From Halomonas zincidurans B6 (GTDB lineage Bacteria > Pseudomonadota > Gammaproteobacteria > Pseudomonadales > Halomonadaceae), in NCBI RefSeq assembly GCF_000731955.1, contig NZ_JNCK01000001.1, positions 3,286,001-3,350,000 on the forward strand: a stretch of DNA of 64,000 nucleotides. The letters are read 5' to 3'. The position numbers were made by a program, and so were the translations under genes. A model generated the notes under the pieces. It saw only the letters and a list, made by a program, of their open reading frames with translations, was not told where the DNA came from and did not search any database. This document shows positions 59,254-64,000 of this stretch, piece after piece. The first letter of the stretch is position 1. Every line of letters begins with the position of its first letter.

Positions 59254-59399
59254 CAGCCGAGCGCTCCGTTGGCCCAGGCCACCGCCAGCCACAACAGCGC
59301 CAGCGGGGCGAGCGCCATCGTGAGCCGGCGGCGCGCCGAGAGCGACATCAGCGAGAAATGACAGGGCCCATCGGGCTGGTGACGGTGTCGGTGTGCCAT
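59253..59399 (-). CDS. 48-residue His-rich single-TM microprotein leading the zinc operon
   Basis: Minus-strand frame of 48 codons from ATG 59399: MAHRHRHQPDGPCHFSLMSL followed by SARRRLTMALAPLALLWLAVAWANGALG and TGA. The N-terminus has four His and one Cys, a metal-binding-type stretch. Residues about 27-47 form a single hydrophobic helix. The stop overlaps the znuC start (TGATG) and a Zur-like box lies 44-56 bp upstream, so it belongs to the metal operon. A truncated copy of it exists in the duplicated segment near 61500. Function unknown; a metal chaperone or transporter-modulating microprotein is possible. Confidence 0.65.
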   Translation of the reverse strand: MAHRHRHQPDGPCHFSLMSLSARRRLTMALAPLALLWLAVAWANGALG

Positions 59400-59622
59400 G
59401 CGAATACGTTCTTGGGTTGAATCAGTGGAAAAATCTGGAAAGGTTATAACATAACAAAACGCGCGCTGGCCAGCCGCAATCGCACAGCGGCTGGGCGGGC
59501 TCAGTAGCGGATGTTCACCCCGACCCGGTTGGGCGTGAGCACCCAGGCGTATTGATAGTCGAGGCGATTGTCGCCCAGCGACAGCGTGGCGGGCTGGAAG
59601 CGGTTGAGCGCGGCGCCGGCCT
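59341..59622. repeat. Direct duplication, left copy (~282 bp)
   Basis: This segment is repeated at 61475-61766 with roughly 85-90% identity by eye and a few small indels. It contains the start of the microprotein gene, the Zur-like box and the last ~40 codons of the secreted-protein gene found intact at 61645-62328. The two copies bracket a foreign 1.85-kb segment. Confidence 0.92.
59443..59455. promoter_or_regulatory. Zur-like box upstream of zinc operon
   Basis: GTTAT-AAC-ATAAC, a perfect 5-3-5 dyad within GGTTATAACATAACA. This closely matches the gammaproteobacterial Zur site core TGTTATANTATAACA. It lies 44 bp upstream of the microprotein ATG, so zinc repression of the znu operon is expected. 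Confidence 0.75.
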
Positions 59623-59623
59623 C

Positions 59624-59790
59624 TCAGTACTTACGGCTTAACCTGTCTTCAATCAGGCCGATTACGTACAGTATCAGCACGACGATCACCGCCAGTGCAA
59701 CGGCCAGGACATGCATGCCAAGGCCCGCCACGATGCCGAGTCCGGCCGTAAACAAGACTGACGCCGCTGTCGTCGAGGGCTTCACGCAGC
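59624..59790 (-). pseudogene. MgtC/SapB-family C-terminal remnant
   Basis: The minus-strand frame ends VKPSTTAASVLFTAGLGIVAG-LGMHVLAVALAVIVVLILYVIGL-IEDRLSRKY. This is the last two helices of an MgtC/SapB membrane protein (compare the usual GLTTAASLW...AGIGxAxGxG motif). The N-terminal three quarters are missing, and the upstream sequence is unrelated or frameshifted. Non-functional. Confidence 0.6.
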
Positions 59791-59883
59791 AACGCGTCGC
59801 TGTCGCTGATGGTGCGCTGGCCGCACAGCTCGACACCGACAGCGGCGTTGCGAAACGGAATCCAAGGGAATACGCTTTCACCT

Positions 59884-59923
59884 ATAGCGGATGGTCTTCT
59901 GAAATAGCGGATGGTCTTCTGAA
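59884..59923. repeat. 20-bp tandem repeat with distal inverted copy
   Basis: ATAGCGGATGGTCTTCTGAA occurs twice head-to-tail (59884-59903, 59904-59923). Its first 11 bases recur inverted as CCATCCGCTAT at 59965-59975. The cluster lies just upstream of the cation exchanger gene, inside the inserted segment, and may mark a recombination point. Confidence 0.85.
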
Positions 59924-59996
59924 GTCAGGTTCTTGGTGGAACGTACTGACTTTCCAAGAGAATGCCATCCGCTATCTGCGTTTTCAGGTCGGTCTT

Positions 59997-61343
59997 ATGG
60001 ATAAGGCGGATAATGTCACTATGTCGAAAGCAAATGCGTCATCATCCGGTATACAAACAGGACAAGTTCTGCCGATAGCCATCGCTGTAGCGCTGTTGCT
60101 GCCGGCGCTGGCGCTGCTGTTGCTCGGCTTTGAGCCGGCTCCTCTTTTACGCGTCCTGGTCTTCGGTGCCGCCTTCATAGGGGCTGCACTGCTGCTTACC
60201 TGGGGAGCCGAACTGGCTCAGCTGGACCTCCCGCAGGGGCTGGCGGTCGCAATTCTGGCTTTTATTGCGATTCTTCCTGAATACGCGGTTGACCTGCTGT
60301 TTGCCTGGCAGGCCGCCGCCGACCCCTCTAAGGCGTCGCTGGCGCTGGCGAACATGACCGGGGCCAACCGACTGTTGATCGGTATCGGTTGGTCGCTCAT
60401 CGTCATTGTCGGGGCGATTGGCGCCCGCCGTGCCTTCAAGAAGAATTCAAAATCTGACAAGTCATCGCGCAAGAGCTCTGACTCGACCGGCAGCTCCTGC
60501 TATAGCATGCAGCTGAGCCGGCTGGCTGCCGTCGATGTCGTGCTGCTGGGTTTTATATCGCTGTATATGCTGCAAATGCTGGTTCGTTCATCGCTGACCT
60601 TAGTGGACACCATTGTGCTGTTCGGAGCATTCGGTTTCTACGTATGGCGCCTATGGCGCGCGCCCAAGGAAGAGCCGGAATTTATCGGACCGCCGGCACT
60701 CATCAGTACATGGCGGCCGGCCTTGCGGCGGACTGCGACGATAGGGCTTATGGCAGTTGCGGCCGCAGTAATCCTGTTGTCGGCAGAGCCGTTTTCCAGC
60801 TCGCTGGTCATGGCTGGCAACCAGCTCGGCATACAGGAGTTCCTGATGGTGCAGTGGATAGCACCGTTAGCTACCGAGAGCGCGGAGCTTATCCCGGCAG
60901 CCATTTTTGCATGGCGTCAAAGTGCCGACGAAGGGCTGGGAACCCTGCTTTCATCTAAAATCAATCAGTGGACACTGCTGGTAGGAGCTATCCCGGTTAC
61001 ATACTCGCTGTCGGGCGGAACACTGAGCGGTCTCCCTATCGACACCATGCAGCAGCAGGAAATATTCCTGACCGCCGCACAATCCATCTTTGCGGTGCTT
61101 CTGCTTATCAACCTGCGGCTCAATACGCGTGAAGCCGGTCTGATCCTGACGCTGTTCCTGGCCGACTTCGCTGCCAGCGTCACCCTGTCCCCGGACGAGC
61201 AAATCTGGGCGCGCCTGGGCTTTTCAAGCCTGTACCTGATACTGGCAATCGGGATCGCGATTAAACGCCGTCGCCTGTTCGCTCCGGCCATACGGGACAG
61301 TGTAATGATCGATCCGAAGCAACTGGCCCGTGAGAGTTCATAA
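59997..61343 (+). CDS. Sodium/calcium-type cation exchanger family membrane protein
   Basis: 448 aa from ATG 59997; ATG 60021 is an alternative and the open frame upstream lacks homology. About eleven helices carry two internal alpha-repeats, first AILAFIAILPEYAVDLLFAWQA and second WIAPLATESAELIPAAIFAWR, with the acidic PE and TESAE residues that bind cations in the NCX/CaCA superfamily. A Lys/Ser-rich cytoplasmic loop (about 150-170) separates the halves. Base composition is lower in GC and codon use is less biased than in neighbours. With the flanking duplication this suggests acquisition. The ion (Ca, Na or H exchange) is not determined. Confidence 0.82.
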   Translation: MDKADNVTMSKANASSSGIQTGQVLPIAIAVALLLPALALLLLGFEPAPLLRVLVFGAAFIGAALLLTWGAELAQLDLPQGLAVAILAFIAILPEYAVDLLFAWQAAADPSKASLALANMTGANRLLIGIGWSLIVIVGAIGARRAFKKNSKSDKSSRKSSDSTGSSCYSMQLSRLAAVDVVLLGFISLYMLQMLVRSSLTLVDTIVLFGAFGFYVWRLWRAPKEEPEFIGPPALISTWRPALRRTATIGLMAVAAAVILLSAEPFSSSLVMAGNQLGIQEFLMVQWIAPLATESAELIPAAIFAWRQSADEGLGTLLSSKINQWTLLVGAIPVTYSLSGGTLSGLPIDTMQQQEIFLTAAQSIFAVLLLINLRLNTREAGLILTLFLADFAASVTLSPDEQIWARLGFSSLYLILAIGIAIKRRRLFAPAIRDSVMIDPKQLARESS

Positions 61344-61474
61344 CAAACAACACATTATCTTAACGCAGCATACGTCAGCCATTCAAAGAGAGCCAAACGC
61401 CGGGAAACCAGGGGTCTGTCCCCTGTTGTCTCGGATAGTGTGTTCAATATATGGAGAAGTTGGCTACAGGGTAC

Positions 61475-61766
61475 AGCGACATCAGCGAAAAATGACAGGC
61501 CCATCGGGCCGGTGACGGTGTCGGTGTGCCATACGGGTACGTTCTTGATTGAACCGGTGGAAGAAGCCGAAAAGGTTATAACATAACAAAAACGCGCGCT
61601 GACCAGCCGCAAGGACCGCTGGTATGCAGTGCGGCTGGGCGGGCTCAGTAGCGGATGTTCACCCCGACCCGGTTGGGTGTGAGCACCCAGGCGTATTGAT
61701 AATCGAGGCGATTGTCGCCCAGTGACAGCGTGGCGGGCTGGAAGCGGTTGAGCGCGGCGCCGGCCT
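61475..61766. repeat. Direct duplication, right copy (~292 bp)
   Basis: Right copy of 59341-59622. Its version of the microprotein frame begins MAHRHRHRPDGP but ends after 16 codons because of a lost base, and no metal-transporter gene follows. The Zur-like core GTTATAACATAAC is kept here at about 61575-61587. The copy continues seamlessly into the intact secreted-protein gene. Confidence 0.9.
61575..61587. promoter_or_regulatory. Second Zur-like box (duplicated)
   Basis: The same GTTAT-AAC-ATAAC dyad as upstream of znu is preserved in the right duplicate. In this position it faces the inserted segment and the truncated microprotein frame, so it is probably non-functional or regulates nothing identified. 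Confidence 0.6.
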
Positions 61767-62328
61767 GGGTCGGCTGGGTCCAGATCTGCATCTCGCCGAC
61801 CAGCATGCCGGTGGCGAAGTTGACCAGACCATCGCGCGGACGATCGTCGCCGACGCCGATCGCCAGCCCGCCGAGGGTGTTGACCACCAGCGAGTCGAGC
61901 CGCGCCCGCCAGGCGTGCCGGGTACGCTCCTCGGCGGCGGTGGCACGCATCAGTTCGCGGGCCTCAACGAGCGCCTGGCCATCGCCCCGCTCGGCCAGCG
62001 TCTCGAAGCGCCGATGCGCCGCCGGATGCGGCTGCGGGTTGGCGATCACTCCGCCCAGCGCCAGCGCCGATTTCACCGCGCCGACCCGGCCGTCGAAGCG
62101 GTCTTCATCGTCGTCGGCTTCGCTGGCCTGGTAGATATTATTGGCCAGGCTGGCGGCGTAGATGCCGCCCCAGCCGTAACGCCACAGCGTCGCCTGGCGC
62201 TCGCCGCGGGCCAGAGCGTCGTCGTAGGTCTCCCACTCGGTGGCGGTCGGCTGCGCCGTCGCGGTGGCGCTCAGCAGATAACTAAAAAGCAGGGCGCTAC
62301 ACAGCGAAGCGGTACGTGGGGCGGGCAT
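61645..62328 (-). CDS. Hypothetical secreted protein
   Basis: 227 aa from ATG 62328, preceded by AAGGAG. Signal peptide about 1-25 (LLSATATA-QPTA). The mature protein has a helical region with acidic EADDDEDRFDGR, then Gly-rich hydrophobic segments (VKSALALGGVIANP, VVNTLGGLAIGVGDD) and ends DYQYAWVLTPNRVGVNIRY. No family recognised; an envelope-associated role is likely. The last ~40 codons are duplicated at 59500-59622. It lies next to the (duplicated) Zur-like box and the zinc operon, so a metal-linked role is possible. Confidence 0.75.
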   Translation of the reverse strand: MPAPRTASLCSALLFSYLLSATATAQPTATEWETYDDALARGERQATLWRYGWGGIYAASLANNIYQASEADDDEDRFDGRVGAVKSALALGGVIANPQPHPAAHRRFETLAERGDGQALVEARELMRATAAEERTRHAWRARLDSLVVNTLGGLAIGVGDDRPRDGLVNFATGMLVGEMQIWTQPTQAGAALNRFQPATLSLGDNRLDYQYAWVLTPNRVGVNIRY

Positions 62329-62639
62329 CGGAGACTCCTTGTCGTCTAGGGGCATGCACGGCAATGTGCGGTGAAGTATAGAGGAAACGTCCTCGGAGAC
62401 GCGCCCTGCCGGCGAATTGCGGCTCGGGCCTTGACTCAGTCATAAATAATTGTTTCCGTGCGACGCTCAAACGATAAGCAGTTTTTTTCCGTATTGCTTC
62501 TAAGCTAATAGCTGCGGAAGTGGCTTACATACCCCGACATCGATAGGGCAGCGGGCGCATGTCGGTGGTGTGCGTGCCGAGCTTCGTGTGTGCCGCTATC
62601 GTGAACGCAAACCTTGCCTGAACCAAATCAGGAACTCCT

Positions 62640-64000
62640 ATGACGACACAATCCAATAACGAGGCGCCGCCGCGCGACCGCCTCAATGGGCCGGTGTTCT
62701 ACAGCTCGGTGGTCGGCATCGTCGCCTTCTCGCTGTGGGCGATGATTGCCACCGATCAGGCCAACACAGTCATCAACGCCATCCTCGGCTGGATCGCCAA
62801 TACCTTCGGTTGGTACTACTTCCTGACCGTGGTGATCTACCTGGTCTTCGTGATCTACCTGGGGTTGTCGCGCTACGGCAACATCCGCCTGGGGCCCGAG
62901 CACTCGCGACCCGACTTCAACATCTTCTCGTGGTCGGCGATGCTGTTCTCCGCGGGGATCGGCATCGGGGTGATCTTCTTCGCCCTGGCCGAGCCGCTGA
63001 CCCAATTCTACAACGCGCCCAACGCGCCTGAGGACCAGGTCGCCGCGGCGCGTCACGCCATGGAGCTGACCTTCCTGCACTGGGGGCTTTCCGGTTGGGG
63101 CATCTACACCCTGGTGGGCATGGCGCTGGCCTTCTTCAGCTATCGCCACAACCTGCCACTGACCATTAGCAGCGCGCTCTACCCGATCTTCGGCGACAAG
63201 ATCTACGGCATGATCGGCCATGTGGTCGACACCGCCGCGGTGCTGGGCACGGTATTCGGCATCGCCGCCAGCCTGGGCATCGGCGTGATTCAGCTCAACT
63301 TCGGGCTGGACTACATGTTCGGCATTCCCGAAAGCACCTGGACCCAGGTCGTGCTGGTGCTGGCCATCGTGCTGTTCGCGACGATCTCCGCGGTGACCGG
63401 GGTGGAGCGCGGCATTCGCCGGCTTTCCGAGTTCAACATCCTGCTCGCGGTACTACTGCTGCTGTTCGTGCTGTTCGCCGGCAAGACGATCTTCCTGCTC
63501 AACGCGCTGGTGATGAACGTCGGCGACTACCTGTCCAACTTCATCAGCCTGTCGTTCAACACTTATGCCTTCGACCGGCCGACCCAGTGGCTGAACGGCT
63601 GGACGCTGTTCTTCTGGGCCTGGTGGATCGCCTGGGGGCCGTTCGTCGGGCTGTTCCTGGCGCGCATCTCGCGTGGCCGCACCATTCGCACCTTCGTGCT
63701 CGGCACCATGACGCTGCCGATCATCTTCATGTTCCTGTGGATGTCGTTGCTGGGTAACAGCGCCATCGACATGGCGATCAACGGCGCTACCGAATTCGGC
63801 CAGCAGGTGATGGCTAACCCGCCGTCCGGCATCTACCTGTTCCTCGAACAATATCCCTGGCCGATCTTCACGACCATTGCGGTGAGCATCCTGGCGATCG
63901 TGTTCTTCATTACCTCGGGGGATTCCGGGGCGCTGGTGCTTTCGAACTTCACCTCGAAGCTCAAGAACGTCAACAGCGATGCGCCGATCTGGATGCGCAT
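62640..64000 (+). CDS. BCCT-family betaine/choline transporter, N-terminal 453 residues
   Basis: ATG 62640 follows CAGGAACTCC; the frame is open to the window end, so the gene is cut. BCCT features: GPVFYSSVVGIVAFSLWAMI (TM1), DFNIFSWSAMLFSAGIGIGVIFFALAEPL and the Trp-rich box FFWAWWIAWGPFVGLFLARISRGRTIR of the quaternary-amine site region. Closest to BetT/OpuD-type proteins; expected total length 550-680 aa. Imports choline or glycine betaine with Na or H, an osmoprotection function fitting a halophile. No regulator is seen upstream in the 311-bp gap. Confidence 0.93.
   Translation, partial: MTTQSNNEAPPRDRLNGPVFYSSVVGIVAFSLWAMIATDQANTVINAILGWIANTFGWYYFLTVVIYLVFVIYLGLSRYGNIRLGPEHSRPDFNIFSWSAMLFSAGIGIGVIFFALAEPLTQFYNAPNAPEDQVAAARHAMELTFLHWGLSGWGIYTLVGMALAFFSYRHNLPLTISSALYPIFGDKIYGMIGHVVDTAAVLGTVFGIAASLGIGVIQLNFGLDYMFGIPESTWTQVVLVLAIVLFATISAVTGVERGIRRLSEFNILLAVLLLLFVLFAGKTIFLLNALVMNVGDYLSNFISLSFNTYAFDRPTQWLNGWTLFFWAWWIAWGPFVGLFLARISRGRTIRTFVLGTMTLPIIFMFLWMSLLGNSAIDMAINGATEFGQQVMANPPSGIYLFLEQYPWPIFTTIAVSILAIVFFITSGDSGALVLSNFTSKLKNVNSDAPIWMR

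Larger units (their letters stand above)
59623..59996. other. Mosaic of gene remnants at left end of inserted segment
   Basis: 374 bp without an intact gene. It holds an MgtC remnant (listed separately), an open minus-strand piece reading VGVELCGQRTISDSDALLRE before the MgtC frame, and a 20-bp tandem repeat with an inverted partner. Nothing else is recognised. Confidence 0.55.

Overview
This 64 kb window is a high-GC chromosomal stretch from a moderately halophilic gammaproteobacterium, most likely a Halomonas-type member of the Halomonadaceae. The support is protein-level: two betaine/choline-type uptake proteins, the xseB-ispA-dxs block, and several DctPQM (TRAP) systems. No rRNA, tRNA, CRISPR array or intact insertion sequence is visible. 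Family names come from recognising motifs and family sequence patterns by eye; no database was searched.

Layout. 1-11.8 kb holds two mirror-image catabolic modules. Each has a GntR/FCD regulator, a TRAP transporter and an Asp/Glu/hydantoin-racemase-superfamily enzyme. The first also adjoins a tartronate-semialdehyde-reductase-like gene and the second ends in a dihydropyrimidinase/hydantoinase. A 22-bp perfect palindrome and a related half-operator lie on the two sides of the second regulator. 11.8-13.0 kb is a graveyard of a D-amino-acid cluster: remnants of a sodium:solute symporter, a D-aminoacylase and an RpiR regulator beside an intact D-serine-deaminase-like gene. 14.4-18.8 kb is a compact four-gene operon: periplasmic cupredoxin, membrane GGDEF/EAL protein, DUF3034-like outer-membrane protein and globin lipoprotein. 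It is my best candidate for a poorly described signalling system. 18.9-28.2 kb is core metabolism (serA, xseB, ispA, dxs, djlA-like, a hydrolase, hlyIII, ribA, hemE).

28.5-32.8 kb is an aapJQMP amino-acid ABC operon with a candidate sigma-54 promoter and a strong hairpin after aapJ. 33.3-35.2 kb has a membrane protein, a frameshifted flavin-binding-split-barrel gene and a DMT permease. 35.2-39.7 kb is a Fur-box-preceded ferric iron ABC operon led by a secreted protein resembling the periplasmic domain of FTR1 permeases. 39.9-42.8 kb is a sulfonate/taurine-type ABC operon with a DsrE-like protein. A 270-bp MITE-like element with 20-bp terminal inverted repeats follows. 43.2-45.3 kb carries peroxiredoxin, a ferritin-like protein and DUF488. 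45.6-50 kb has an orphan glycine-betaine-binding protein, a 20-C homopolymer, a deleted glyoxalase remnant, a persulfide-dioxygenase-like hydrolase and a SulP transporter.

50.1-54.5 kb is a LolD/FtsX-type ABC exporter with an AttH/CrtC lipocalin-like partner. A LysR/DMT pair follows, flanked by a 24-bp direct repeat. 56.6-59.4 kb is a Zn/Mn ABC operon led by a 48-residue histidine-rich membrane microprotein behind a Zur-like box. Beyond it a 1.85-kb foreign segment (MgtC remnant, cation exchanger) is bracketed by a ~285-bp direct duplication. The window ends inside a BCCT-family transporter.

Overall theme: ABC and TRAP nutrient uptake with metal and nitrogen regulation, interrupted by several deletion scars and small insertions.
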